Below, one piece after another: positions 25,808 through 37,232 of a DNA stretch of 64,000 nucleotides. The position numbers and the translations under genes are program-made. The stretch comes from Actinoplanes xinjiangensis. GTDB taxonomy: Bacteria; Actinomycetota; Actinomycetes; Mycobacteriales; Micromonosporaceae. The stretch is taken from positions 1 to 64,000 of the forward strand of contig NZ_QGGR01000037.1 in assembly GCF_003148685.1 (NCBI RefSeq). The letters are read 5' to 3'. The notes beneath the pieces were generated by a model. That model did no database searches. It saw only the letters and a list, made by a program, of their open reading frames with translations, and had not been told where the DNA came from. Each line of letters starts with the position of its first letter. Positions within the stretch are counted from its first letter, which is position 1.

Positions 25808-26767
25808 ATGAGTTACCCCAAGCCCGTGCTCGAACCGGCCGCGCAGGCCTTCGTCGAGGCGACCGCGAACCCGCCGTACCTGTTCGACCTGGGTCCCGCG
25901 GAGGGCCGCAAGGCCGTCGAGTCGGTACAGGACGGCGCCGGGGTCGAGACGCCCGCCGCCGACGTGCAGGACCTGACCTTCGCGGGCGGCCCGACCGGCG
26001 AGGTCACCGTGCGCATCCTGCGGCCGGCCGGGGTGACCGGTCCGCTGCCGGTGCTGATCTACACGCACGGCGCCGGCTGGGTCTTCGGCGACGCGAACAC
26101 CCACGACCGCCTGGTCCGTGAGCTGACCGTCCGCGCGAACGCGGCGACCGTCTTCGTCGAGTACGACCGCTCCCCCGAGGCCCGCTACCCGGTCGCGATC
26201 GAGCAGGTCTACGCCACCCTGGAGTGGGTGGCGACGCACGGCGGCGAGCACGGCCTGGACGCCACCCGCATCGCGGTCGCCGGTGACTCGGTCGGTGGCA
26301 ACATGACCGCCGCGCTGACCATCCTGGCGAAGCAGCGCTCCGGCCCGGCGATCGCCGCGCAGCTGCTGTTCTACCCGGTGACCGACGCGAGCTTCGACAC
26401 CGACTCGTACCACCAGTTCGCCGAGGGCTACTTTTTGCGCCGCGACGGCATGCAGTGGTTCTGGGACCAGTACACGACCGACGAGGCGGAGCGGGCGCAG
26501 ATCACCGCGTCACCGCTGCGGGCCACCACCGAGGACCTGGCCGGGCTGCCGAAGGCGCTGGTCATCGTCGCCGAGGCGGACGTGCTGCGGGACGAGGGCG
26601 AGGCGTACGCGGCCAAGCTGCGCACCGCCGGTGTGGAGGTGACGGCCGTCCGCTACCAGGGCATCATCCACGACTTCGTGCTGCTCAACGCGCTCAAGGA
26701 CACGCACGCCGCGAAGGCCGCCACCCGTCAGGGCGGGGAGTTCCTGCGCGAGGCGCTGCACCCCTGA
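25808..26767 (+). CDS. Alpha/beta hydrolase, HSL-type acetyl esterase/lipase
   Basis: 319 residues, AGGAGG ribosome site. THGAGWVFGD is the oxyanion motif (HGAGW instead of HGGGW), AGDSVGGNMTAA the nucleophile elbow, ADVLRDEGEAYAAKLRTAGVEV the Asp region and GIIHDFVLLN the catalytic His: hormone-sensitive-lipase family IV. Likely hydrolyses short acyl esters. Downstream of the SARP regulator in the same orientation. Confidence 0.9.
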   Translation: MSYPKPVLEPAAQAFVEATANPPYLFDLGPAEGRKAVESVQDGAGVETPAADVQDLTFAGGPTGEVTVRILRPAGVTGPLPVLIYTHGAGWVFGDANTHDRLVRELTVRANAATVFVEYDRSPEARYPVAIEQVYATLEWVATHGGEHGLDATRIAVAGDSVGGNMTAALTILAKQRSGPAIAAQLLFYPVTDASFDTDSYHQFAEGYFLRRDGMQWFWDQYTTDEAERAQITASPLRATTEDLAGLPKALVIVAEADVLRDEGEAYAAKLRTAGVEVTAVRYQGIIHDFVLLNALKDTHAAKAATRQGGEFLREALHP

Positions 26768-26773
26768 TCCGGG

Positions 26774-27274
26774 TCAGGACGCCGGCTTGTACTCCGTCAC
26801 GTTCCAGCACTCGGCGGCGGCCGGATCGTCCTCGACGTTGATCTTCACCTGGACCGGGTGACCGTCGGTGGTGTCGAACCGCGTCGCCACGGTGGCGCCG
26901 TCCGCACCGGCGGTCTCCGCCATGCCGAGCAGCTCACCGAGGGTCGGCACGTCGATCTCCTCGCCCTGCTGGCCCTCGGTGACCGGGCCGAGATCCACCT
27001 CGGCGGAGGAGGACGGCACCACCGGCACCGCACCGACCCGCTCGGCGGCGCTCAGCACGCCGTCCTTGACGGTCGCCCGGTACTCACCGATCGGCGCCGG
27101 CCCGCACCCGCGGGTCAGCGTGAAGCTGTAGGCGGCCGGCTCGGTCCAGGGTGGCGCCGACGCGGCGACCGCCGGGCTCGGGTCCTTGATGACCGGCTTG
27201 TCGTCACCGGACGAGGTGCAGCCGCTGACCAGCCCGATCACCATCAACGCGCACAGGGCACGCTCTACCCGCAC
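26774..27274 (-). CDS. DUF6174-like lipoprotein
   Basis: 166 residues from a GTG with GGAGG five bases upstream. Signal peptide with lipobox LVSGC, then a Ser/Pro/Ala linker and a compact secreted domain: AYSFTLTRGCGPAPIGEYRATVKDGVLSAAERVG and ATRFDTTDGHPVQVKINVEDDPAAAECWNVTEYKP. The pattern matches DUF6174 lipoproteins of actinobacteria, function unknown. The two mature cysteines could form a disulfide. Confidence 0.8.
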   Translation of the reverse strand: MRVERALCALMVIGLVSGCTSSGDDKPVIKDPSPAVAASAPPWTEPAAYSFTLTRGCGPAPIGEYRATVKDGVLSAAERVGAVPVVPSSSAEVDLGPVTEGQQGEEIDVPTLGELLGMAETAGADGATVATRFDTTDGHPVQVKINVEDDPAAAECWNVTEYKPAS

Positions 27275-27341
27275 CACGACCTCCGCTCGACGCCTCACGC
27301 GGCGCAATGTAGCGCAGCCGCGCAGCCCCGCCGTCAGGGGC

Positions 27342-27430
27342 GTCGGCGCGGTCAGGGCGGTCGGCGCGGTCAGAGCGGTCGGCGCGGTCAGAGCGGTCGG
27401 CGCGGTCAGGACGGTCGGCGCGGTCAGGGG
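27342..27430. repeat. 18-base tandem repeat at the pullulanase 3' end
   Basis: About five units related to TCGGCGCGGTCAGAGCGG between the lipoprotein gene start and the pullulanase stop. The last unit contains the pullulanase stop codon (27424-27426), so the array begins inside the gene end. Confidence 0.85.
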
Positions 27431-30400
27431 ATGTCGGCCACGAAGACCGCGACCGACCGGGCCGGCACCTCGCCGGGGGTGGCCGCCCGCACCACCGGGT
27501 CGGCCGAGCCGGTCATCTCCGGATGTGGCCGCAGGCCGGCCGGGTCCGGGATCGCCGGGTGCACCGTGCCGTCGGTGGCGTTGAACACCACGACGACGCG
27601 GGCCCACCGGGCGTCCAGGCCGGTGCCGTCCAGGCACATCACGATCACGCCGGCCTGCTCGGACGGACCGCCCGGTGCGAACGACAGCCGCCGCTGCACC
27701 TCCTCGGCGGTGGGCAGCCCGAAGACCGGCGACGACCGGCGGATCCGCAGCAGCTCCCGATAGCGTTCGGCGGCCAACTCGATCACGTCCGGCCCGGGGA
27801 CCAGCGACGGGTCGCCGAGCAGGGGCCGCGACCAGTCCCACTTGTCGCCGTTGTCGGCCTCCGGCGGCAGGCCCACGCCGAAGCCGTTGCCGAGCGCCGG
27901 ATCCCAGCGGATCTGGTTGAACCAGTCACCGGAGTTGTACGAGTTCCGGTCGAGCGACTTGGACCGCAGCCGCTCGGTGCCGAGTGCCACGAACCCGGCG
28001 CCCTGGCTCAGCACCACCAGCGCCAGCGCCAGGACCTGCATGCGGGCCCGGTCCAGCTGGGAGAGACCGGGTGGCAGCTTGAACGCCATCGCGTCGTACA
28101 GGATCTCGTTGTCGTGGGCGTCGACGTAGTTGACCGCCTCGCCCGGATCGTGGGCGTAGCCGGCGGGTGAGCCGTGGTAGCCGACCTGCGCGCCGCTGCG
28201 CTCGACGCCGTCGTGGGCCGCGAACCGGTAGGTGGCCAGTGCCCCGGACAGGCCCACCTTGACCTGGTCGTGCAGCCACAGCGGAACGGCCGTGCCGAGC
28301 CCGGTCGCGAAGCCGCGCACCGCCGGGTCGTCGCCGAAGGCCCCGCCACCGCGGATCGCGTCACGCAGCCGGTCGTTGAACGTGCCGATCCCGGTGCCGG
28401 CCATGTTGACCTGGGTGGCCTGGGCGAAGCGCGCGTCATACGCCACCTCGCCGAAATTCCACCCCTCGCCATAGAGGGTGATGCCGGGCCGCACCCGGTC
28501 GAGGGCGGCCCGCGCCTCGAGGATGCCGGCCCGCGGGTGGTGCCCCATCAGGTCGAACCGGAAGCCGTCGATCCGATACTCCCGGGCCCAGGTGACCAGC
28601 GAGTCGACCACGAGCCGGCCCATCATGGTGTGCTCGGGCGCGGTGTTCGGGCAGCAGCTCGACTCGGCCACGCTGCCGTCGGCGAGCAGCCGGTGGTAAT
28701 AACCGGGGACGATCCGGTCGAGGACACTGAACCGGTCGAGGCCCTCGCCCATGGTGTGGTTGTAGACGACGTCGAGGACCACCCGCAGCCCGGCCGCGTG
28801 CAGCGCCGCCACCGCCGCGCGCAGCTCCACGATCCGCGCCGTGCCGGCCGGGTCGGTGGCGTAGCTGCCCTCCGGTGTCGTCCAGTGCCAAGGGTCGTAA
28901 CCCCAGTTGAAACCGTCGGAGTCGGCGACCGCCATGACGGCCCGCTGCTGCTCCGGCGAGTCCGGCGGGAACGACGCCAGGTCGCACAGCGGCACCGCCT
29001 GGTCGGCCCGCCGGTCCGGCACGGTGGCGAAGTCGTTGACCGGCAGCAGGTGCACGTGGGTGAGCCCGGCGTCGGCGAGCGAGCGCAGGTGGCGCATGCC
29101 GGCCGAGGACTCGCGGGTGAACGCCAGATAGGTGCCGCGCTCCTCCGGCGGCACCGTGGTGTCGCCGATCGAGAAGTCCCGGACCGAGACCTCGGTGATC
29201 TGCATCCGGGCGGGCGGCAGCGGGGCCGGCACGGCGGATCCGGCCCAGCCGGGTGGGCAGAGCGCCGGGTCGGACAGGTCGACGAGCTGGCTGTGGGTGG
29301 AGTCGGTGGCCAGCGACACCGAATACGGGTCGGTGACGCTGGTGGTGACCATCCGCTGGGCGGCCGGCTGCCACACCTGGACGCGGAATCTGTACCACCG
29401 GCCGAGCCACTTGCGCTTGCCGGTGACCGACCAGACGCCGGTCGCGTCGTCGCGCTCCATCGGCAGGATCCGCGGCTCGTCGCCGGGCTCGCGGAACAGC
29501 TCCAGCTCCACGGTCCGGGCGGTGGGTGCCCAGACCGACAGGCGCGGGCGGTCCTCGTCGTCGACGACCGGGCCGAGCTCGGCGTCGACGGCGCCGGCAT
29601 AGAGGTCGTCGAGGACGCCCTGCACCTGCACGGCGGTGAGCGCGACCACCTGGCCCGCACTGTCCGTACCGGTCACCAGGAGCTGGTCACGCAGCAGCTC
29701 ACCGAGAGTCGCGTCATCCAGCTCACGCACCGCGAACGCCCGGTAGGCCCGCAGGTGCGGGAAGCGCCGGCTCTGCGCCTGGAACAGGCCACCGGGCCGC
29801 GGCACCAGCGGCAGTGATCCCAGGGTGAAGCTCGCGGCGCGGGCGGCGAACCACTCCGGCAGCGCGACCGTCCCCCGGTCGATGAACACCGCGTGCGCCC
29901 GCGCCGGGTCGAGCTCCGGCCCCAGGGTCCCGACGTCGGGCCGGACCGGCTGGACGACGCCCGCGACCAGCCACGCCTCCCGCGCCACGGTGAGGTCGAG
30001 ACGCTGGTCGTCGGGCAGGTCCTTCTCCTCGCCACGGTGCAGCACGTAGCGCAGCCCCACGGCGTCCGGCCGGACCCGCACCTCGAAGACCGCGCCGAAC
30101 GCGTCGAAGTGGGTGGGCATGTGCGGGGTGCCCCACCGGGTCTTCTCGGTGACCGGGACACCCTCCCAGGCGTGCAGGCCCCACCCGGCGTAGTCACCGG
30201 CCGGGCGGCGGTAGTGGATCACCACGGTCTCTGGGCCGGGCGCCGGCAGGGCGGGCGGTGTGTACGAGACGCGCCGATCGCCGGCGGTGATCCAGATCTC
30301 ACTGCCCTCACTGAGCGTGACCTGGCGGTCGATCTCGACGTCCTTCGCGCCCTGCCGGTTGAGCACCAGGAAGCCGACCTCCCGCGCGTCGTCGGCGAGA

Positions 30401-30612
30401 CGCACCCAGGCGAAGCGGCCCCACCCGTCCTCCCCGGCGAAGGGGGCGCCGCCGGGATAGAGGGCGTCGGCCCCGGGCGCGAGATCACCCCAGGCGTGCA
30501 GCACCCAGTCGGCGTAGTCACCGTCGGCCCGCTGGTAGTGCACGATCAGCCAGTGCGAACGGGCCGCGGCTCCCTGGTCCGACCCGGGCGCAGTGATCTC
30601 CATCGTCGTCAC
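27424..30612 (-). CDS. pulA: Pullulanase-type alpha-1,6-glucosidase (GH13)
   Basis: About 1062 residues from GTG 30612 (ATG 30603 is possible). Two N-terminal CBM41-like modules are visible as the repeats HYQRADGDYADWVLHAWG and HYRRPAGDYAGWGLHAWEG; then a pullulanase N-domain, a CBM48 (RPRLSVWAPTARTVELELF) and the GH13 barrel. Catalytic residues fall in FRFDLMGHH (nucleophile Asp, near residue 689), YGEGWNFGE (acid/base Glu) and YVDAHDNEILYD (transition-state Asp). No secretion signal is obvious, so it may debranch glycogen or maltodextrin inside the cell or be exported by another route. Confidence 0.92.
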   Translation of the reverse strand: MTTMEITAPGSDQGAAARSHWLIVHYQRADGDYADWVLHAWGDLAPGADALYPGGAPFAGEDGWGRFAWVRLADDAREVGFLVLNRQGAKDVEIDRQVTLSEGSEIWITAGDRRVSYTPPALPAPGPETVVIHYRRPAGDYAGWGLHAWEGVPVTEKTRWGTPHMPTHFDAFGAVFEVRVRPDAVGLRYVLHRGEEKDLPDDQRLDLTVAREAWLVAGVVQPVRPDVGTLGPELDPARAHAVFIDRGTVALPEWFAARAASFTLGSLPLVPRPGGLFQAQSRRFPHLRAYRAFAVRELDDATLGELLRDQLLVTGTDSAGQVVALTAVQVQGVLDDLYAGAVDAELGPVVDDEDRPRLSVWAPTARTVELELFREPGDEPRILPMERDDATGVWSVTGKRKWLGRWYRFRVQVWQPAAQRMVTTSVTDPYSVSLATDSTHSQLVDLSDPALCPPGWAGSAVPAPLPPARMQITEVSVRDFSIGDTTVPPEERGTYLAFTRESSAGMRHLRSLADAGLTHVHLLPVNDFATVPDRRADQAVPLCDLASFPPDSPEQQRAVMAVADSDGFNWGYDPWHWTTPEGSYATDPAGTARIVELRAAVAALHAAGLRVVLDVVYNHTMGEGLDRFSVLDRIVPGYYHRLLADGSVAESSCCPNTAPEHTMMGRLVVDSLVTWAREYRIDGFRFDLMGHHPRAGILEARAALDRVRPGITLYGEGWNFGEVAYDARFAQATQVNMAGTGIGTFNDRLRDAIRGGGAFGDDPAVRGFATGLGTAVPLWLHDQVKVGLSGALATYRFAAHDGVERSGAQVGYHGSPAGYAHDPGEAVNYVDAHDNEILYDAMAFKLPPGLSQLDRARMQVLALALVVLSQGAGFVALGTERLRSKSLDRNSYNSGDWFNQIRWDPALGNGFGVGLPPEADNGDKWDWSRPLLGDPSLVPGPDVIELAAERYRELLRIRRSSPVFGLPTAEEVQRRLSFAPGGPSEQAGVIVMCLDGTGLDARWARVVVVFNATDGTVHPAIPDPAGLRPHPEMTGSADPVVRAATPGEVPARSVAVFVADIP

Positions 30613-30706
30613 CGGCCCATCATCCCAGCGGGATACGACATTTTCCGGGCGTCCCGGCGACGGACTGCGAGGATCGTCGCGTGGGACCCGCCTTGCAGCG
30701 GCTAGC

Positions 30707-30724
30707 AAGACGGACGTACGGTTT
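30707..30724 (+). promoter_or_regulatory. Putative AcnR operator upstream of acnA
   Basis: AAGACGGACGTACGGTTT matches 15 of 18 positions of AAGCCGTACGTACGGATT found upstream of the TetR gene at 37180-37197. The shared, partly palindromic core suggests a common regulator, probably the TetR product acting on acnA and itself. Confidence 0.55.
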
Positions 30725-30745
30725 ACCGAAGACGCACAACCGAGA

Positions 30746-30761
30746 GTTAGGCATACCTAAC
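30746..30761 (+). promoter_or_regulatory. Iron-box-like palindrome upstream of acnA
   Basis: GTTAGGCATACCTAAC has perfect six-base arms. It matches 12 of 14 bases of the inner part of the IdeR/DtxR consensus (TTAGGCTAACCTAA) but lacks the outer TTAGG, so assignment to IdeR is tentative. A link between aconitase and iron supply would make biological sense. Confidence 0.5.
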
Positions 30762-30773
30762 CCGAAGGTCGCC

Positions 30774-30788
30774 CTTTCGGTGCGAAAG
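30774..30788 (+). promoter_or_regulatory. Short palindrome between the iron box and the acnA ribosome site
   Basis: CTTTCGGTGCGAAAG: perfect six-base arms around GTG, 26 bases before the AAGGAG site. It could be an operator half or a weak mRNA hairpin. Confidence 0.35.
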
Positions 30789-30825
30789 ACTTGACTTCCA
30801 GTCGCTGGGTGTGAAGGAGATGACG

Positions 30826-33597
<2,772 letters not shown>

Positions 33598-33612
33598 TAC
33601 ACCCTGGTCAAG

Positions 33613-33644
33613 GCCCGCTTCCCGGTTCCGGGAGGCGGGCTTTT
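33613..33644 (+). terminator. Rho-independent terminator after acnA
   Basis: GCCCGCTTCCCGG pairs with CCGGGAGGCGGGC (one G-T pair) around TT, followed by TTTT. It lies 16 bases after the acnA stop. Confidence 0.85.
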
Positions 33645-33704
33645 CCCATGGCGTACGGCCGACGCGCCCCCGGCCCACGCAAGAGGCGCTCACCCCGTAC
33701 CGGA

Positions 33705-34295
33705 TCAGGGTGTGAAGCCCGTCCGGTCGGCGTCGGTGATCTCGCGCAGCACCCTGGCCGGGACACCGGCCGCGATCACGCCGGCCGGGACGGGCTTGGT
33801 GACCACGCTGCCCGAGGCGACGATCGCCCCGTCCCCGATGGTCACGCCCGGGTTGATGGTGACGCCGCCACCGATCCACACGTTGTTCCCGATCGTCACC
33901 GGCTTGGCGTAGCAGGCGCCGGCCGCCCGCTCGGCCGCGTCGATCGCGTGGTTGGAGGTGTAGATCCCGACCCGCGGCCCGAACAGCACGTGGTCACCAA
34001 TGGTGATCCCACCGCCGTCGAGCATCACGCAGTCGAAGTTGGCGTAGAAGTGATCCCCGACGCTGATGTTGAACCCGAACTCACAGCGGAACGTCGGCTC
34101 GAAATGGCAGCCCCGCCCCACCGATCTCAGCAGCCGCCGCAGGATCACCTCCCGCTCGGCCTGCGGTTTCCCGAAGCTGCCGTTGTACTCGTCGGTCAGC
34201 AGCACGGTCCGTTCCCGCGCCTGCACCAGCTCGGTGGTCAGGTCGTTGTACATCCGGCCGGAGAGAATGTGCTCTCTCTGAGCGTCAAGCGTCAC
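33705..34295 (-). CDS. Maltose/galactoside O-acetyltransferase family (hexapeptide repeat)
   Basis: 196 residues. Left-handed beta-helix repeats (ISVGDHFYANFDCVMLDGGGITIGDHVLFGPRVGIYTSNHAID with the catalytic His, then VTIGNNVWIGGGVTINPGVTIGDGAIVASGSVVTKPVPAGV), N-terminal MTLDAQREHILSGRMYNDLTTELVQARERT as in Maa/LacA enzymes. Transfers acetyl from acetyl-CoA to a sugar; physiological acceptor unknown. GTG start, divergent from the gene at 34327. Confidence 0.9.
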   Translation of the reverse strand: MTLDAQREHILSGRMYNDLTTELVQARERTVLLTDEYNGSFGKPQAEREVILRRLLRSVGRGCHFEPTFRCEFGFNISVGDHFYANFDCVMLDGGGITIGDHVLFGPRVGIYTSNHAIDAAERAAGACYAKPVTIGNNVWIGGGVTINPGVTIGDGAIVASGSVVTKPVPAGVIAAGVPARVLREITDADRTGFTP

Positions 34296-34326
34296 CGGCC
34301 GACCCTAACCCGGTTAAGGTCGGTCG

Positions 34327-35040
34327 ATGCCCACACCCGATCAGATGGTCGTAGCCGCGGCCCAGACAGCGCTGCGCCCGCTCGGGCTGCGCCGCCACAA
34401 CCGCACCCGCGTGTGGGTCGAGGACCGCGGCTGGTGGCTGCTCCTCGTCGCGCTGGAACGGACCCGCGGTGGGGACACCCAGCTGGCGGTCGCCGCCAAG
34501 TTCCTCTGGGGGCCGATGCCCGAGTTCACCTACGACCTGGGTGGCCGCGTGTTCTGGCGGGAGGACACCGGCGACTTCGCCACCGAGTGGCCGCAGGACG
34601 GCCACGTGTGGGTGCAGGGCATCCGGCACATCCGTGACGATCAGTTCGCCACCGATCTGGCACAGGTCGCCGGCATCGCCCGGCAGCGGGCGGAGCAGTT
34701 GCGGCAGGAGATCGGCACCCCGGCGGACGTGGCCCGCGTGCTGGCGGCCCCGCAGAGCCGGATCACCGCGACCTCCTGGTGGCACGCGTTCCACACCGGC
34801 GCGGCGGCCGGGATGAGCGGTGACGCCGGCCTGGCGCGCAAGCACTTCGACCGGATCCGCCCGGACCGGCTGGCCGTGGCGTGGGAGTCCGACCTCGGCC
34901 GCCGGGCGGCCACGCTGAGCGCGCTCGCCGACGACCCGCCGGCGCTGTTCCGGCGGCTGTCCGACGACGTCGCGGCCATGCGGGCACGGCTCGGCCTGTC
35001 GGACACACCACTCGCTGCACCACCGGAGCCGGTGTGGTGA
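34327..35040 (+). CDS. Hypothetical protein, DUF4304-like
   Basis: 237 residues. Begins MPTPDQMVVAAAQTALRPLG, then LRRHNRTRVWVEDRGWWLLLVALERTRGGDTQLAVAAKFLWG, a pattern reminiscent of DUF4304 proteins (short helix, then a mixed sheet with aromatic residues), but I cannot confirm that family. No membrane segment. Followed by a DUF2630 gene 13 bases later in the same orientation. Confidence 0.7.
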   Translation: MPTPDQMVVAAAQTALRPLGLRRHNRTRVWVEDRGWWLLLVALERTRGGDTQLAVAAKFLWGPMPEFTYDLGGRVFWREDTGDFATEWPQDGHVWVQGIRHIRDDQFATDLAQVAGIARQRAEQLRQEIGTPADVARVLAAPQSRITATSWWHAFHTGAAAGMSGDAGLARKHFDRIRPDRLAVAWESDLGRRAATLSALADDPPALFRRLSDDVAAMRARLGLSDTPLAAPPEPVW

Positions 35041-35053
35041 ATAGGCTTCGGTG

Positions 35054-35299
35054 ATGGATGACAAGACAGTGCTCAGCCGGATCAACGAACTGGTCGACGA
35101 GGAGCACGTGCTCCGCCGCCAGCTGAGCGAGGGCGAGATCTCGTCCGACGAGGAGCACGCCCGCCTCAAGGACCTGGAGGAGTCCCTCGACCAGTGCTGG
35201 GACCTGCTGCGCCGCCGCCGGGCGGCCCGTGACGCCGGCCAGGATCCGGACGCCGAGAAGGCCCACAGCATCGGCGAGGTGGAGGGCTACATTCAGTGA
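35054..35299 (+). CDS. DUF2630 family protein
   Basis: 81 residues, highly charged helical hairpin: MDDKTVLSRINELVDEEHVL, then SDEEHARLKDLEESLDQCWDLLRRRRAARDAG and a C-terminal EVEGYIQ. Length and the RINELVDEEH and CWDLLRRRRA blocks fit DUF2630, a small actinobacterial coiled-coil family of unknown function. Confidence 0.87.
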   Translation: MDDKTVLSRINELVDEEHVLRRQLSEGEISSDEEHARLKDLEESLDQCWDLLRRRRAARDAGQDPDAEKAHSIGEVEGYIQ

Positions 35300-35338
35300 G
35301 GTGAGCCGGGGCCGTGCGGCCCCGGCTCCGGTCGGGCG

Positions 35339-36256
35339 TCAGCGCAGCCCCGCCTCGAAGTGCAGGCGCTCGATCAGTTCGTCCTCGTCGATGGTCAGCC
35401 CCCGGGACCGGAACCAGTTCGCCACGTTGCGTACGTCCCGGGCGATGAACTCCCCACCGCGCGGATTGGCGATCACGTCGACGATCTGCGGCAGATCGAT
35501 CATGACGAGCCGCCCGTTGTGCACCATCGTGTTGTACGGCGAGAGGTCACCGTGCGCGACCTGCGCCCGGGCCAGCACCGACAGGGCGTCGGTCATCTGC
35601 CGCCACAGGTCGGCCAGCTGATCCGGGTCGGCCCGCACCTGGGCCAGTCGCGGCGCCGCCTCGCCGGTCTCCCAGTCGCCGATGAACTCCATCATCAGCT
35701 CGGTGCCGATGAGCTGCACCGGGTAGGGCACACAGACCAGATCGCTCTCCCGCCCGATCTCCCAGAGCCGGCCGAGCGCGCCGAACTCGGCCGCCGACCA
35801 CTGCCCGGAGATCATCTCCTTGCCGAAGGCGGTCCGGTTGCTCATCGCCCGCATCTCACGGGACCGGCGGACCCGGCGTCCCTCGAGATAGCCGGCGTCG
35901 CGATGGAACATCCGGTGGTCGCCGTCGCGATAGCGCTTGGCGGCCAGCATGCTGATCTTGTCGGTGCCCGGGACGGCCCGCCGGACCAGGAAGACGTCGG
36001 CTTCCTTACCGGTCTTGAGCATCCCCAGCTCGGTGTCGACCGCACCGTACTCGGTGCGGACCCAGTCGGGGCGAGGCTCGGGGCCGTGCAGAGCGCCGTC
36101 CCACGTGGACCAGCGGTCGCCCTCCTCGGGCAGATCCGGGTCCTCTTTCAGGGCCGGCTCGATCCGGCCGCGCTTTACGAAAGTGGGGTCGTCGTCGTCG
36201 AACTTGCGGCGCTTGCCGCGCATGGTGGTGGAGCCGTAAGAGTCGTGCTCGCGCAC
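35339..36256 (-). CDS. RIO-family serine/threonine kinase
   Basis: 305 residues. N-terminal charged tail, then kinase signatures: TGKEADVFLVRRA (nucleotide loop), AKRYRDGDHRMF (Lys), AHGDLSPYNTMVHNGRLVMIDLPQIVD (catalytic Asp and metal-binding Asp). This is a RIO1-like atypical kinase as found in many actinobacteria; its bacterial targets are unknown. GTG start with a nearby GGAG. Confidence 0.9.
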   Translation of the reverse strand: MREHDSYGSTTMRGKRRKFDDDDPTFVKRGRIEPALKEDPDLPEEGDRWSTWDGALHGPEPRPDWVRTEYGAVDTELGMLKTGKEADVFLVRRAVPGTDKISMLAAKRYRDGDHRMFHRDAGYLEGRRVRRSREMRAMSNRTAFGKEMISGQWSAAEFGALGRLWEIGRESDLVCVPYPVQLIGTELMMEFIGDWETGEAAPRLAQVRADPDQLADLWRQMTDALSVLARAQVAHGDLSPYNTMVHNGRLVMIDLPQIVDVIANPRGGEFIARDVRNVANWFRSRGLTIDEDELIERLHFEAGLR

Positions 36257-36420
36257 TGGAGGTTCTCCTCGGAGAAAGAAGTTTTCGGGGAAGCGGGGAC
36301 AGCAGGCATCACAAAGACGGCCATGAGGTCCACCCCCTTCTCTCTCGTCGGTTCGTTTCCGGCGCGCCCACTCTTTCCGATCACCGCGGAGCGCGCAACC
36401 GAATTAACTCCGCCCCTGTC

Positions 36421-37068
36421 TCAGCGGGCTGCCATGATCGCGGACAGGCCCTGGATCACGTTGCCGACCGCATGGGTCGGGGCGAACCGGGTGTCCACCC
36501 AGTCCCGCCCGCGGTGCAGCCACACACTGGGCAGGCCGAGCGCCGCGGCCCCGCCGATGTCGGCCTCCGGGCTGTCGCCGAGCACCCAGGCCCCGGCCAG
36601 CCGCATCCGCACCCGCTGGGCGGCGACCGCGAAGATCCGCGGGTTCGGTTTGCTGACGCCGCACTCCTCGGAGATCACCCAGTCGGCGACATACCGGTCC
36701 AGACCGGTCCGCCGGATCCGGGCGTCCTGCTGCTCGGCCGGCCCGTTGGTGACCACCACCGGGACCAGCCCGGCGTCACCGGCGATCTCCAGCGCGCAAC
36801 CGACCATCGGGTCGAGGCGTTCGTAGGTGAGGGGGCCGGCGTTCAGCTCGTCGACCAGGTCGATCGAGGAGACCCGCAGCCGGTAGCGGTCACGGATCCG
36901 GTCGGCGAGGTCCCACCGGGAGGTCAGACCGTCCGCATCCACCGCGACCAGCCACTCGAGATCGTCCTGTGGCGCCGCGATCTCATCCAGAAACCCCTTG
37001 GCCCACAGCCGGAACGCACCGCTGCGGTCAAGCAGGGTGTCGTCCAGAGCGAGGAAGACTAGAGGCAC
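36421..37068 (-). CDS. HAD-family hydrolase
   Basis: 215 residues. Motif I is LVFLALDDTLLDRSGAF, with Asp replaced at the first position (ALDDT instead of DxD), so the nucleophile is either this Asp-Asp pair or altered; VVTNGPAEQQ is motif II, SKPNPRIFAVAA motif III, VLGDSPEADIGGAAALGLPSVWL motif IV. A helical cap between motifs I and II places it in HAD subfamily IA. Phosphatase of unknown substrate. The 3' end includes CTGTCTCAGCGG, a match to the core of the 53-base repeats, possibly chance. Confidence 0.82.
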   Translation of the reverse strand: MPLVFLALDDTLLDRSGAFRLWAKGFLDEIAAPQDDLEWLVAVDADGLTSRWDLADRIRDRYRLRVSSIDLVDELNAGPLTYERLDPMVGCALEIAGDAGLVPVVVTNGPAEQQDARIRRTGLDRYVADWVISEECGVSKPNPRIFAVAAQRVRMRLAGAWVLGDSPEADIGGAAALGLPSVWLHRGRDWVDTRFAPTHAVGNVIQGLSAIMAAR

Positions 37069-37179
37069 GCGGGCACTTTACGTGAGCACCACCGGTACCG
37101 CACAGCCCAGGACTGTTAACAAAACGCTGAGAGCATGACGAAATTCGCATCATCCGATCGTGCGACCGCCGGCTCTAGT

Positions 37180-37197
37180 AAGCCGTACGTACGGATT
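37180..37197 (+). promoter_or_regulatory. Putative AcnR autoregulatory operator
   Basis: AAGCCGTACGTACGGATT contains the perfect 12-base palindrome CCGTACGTACGG, 36 bases before the TetR GTG start. It matches the site upstream of acnA at 15 of 18 bases. Confidence 0.55.
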
Positions 37198-37232
37198 GCA
37201 AGAAAGTCCTGGCCCATGACACGATCAGCGGT

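Noticed and set aside
36410-36426. Single copy of the 53-base repeat core (CTGTCTCAGCGG) at the HAD gene end
   Set aside because: Only about 12 bases match and the second arm is missing, so it may be chance.
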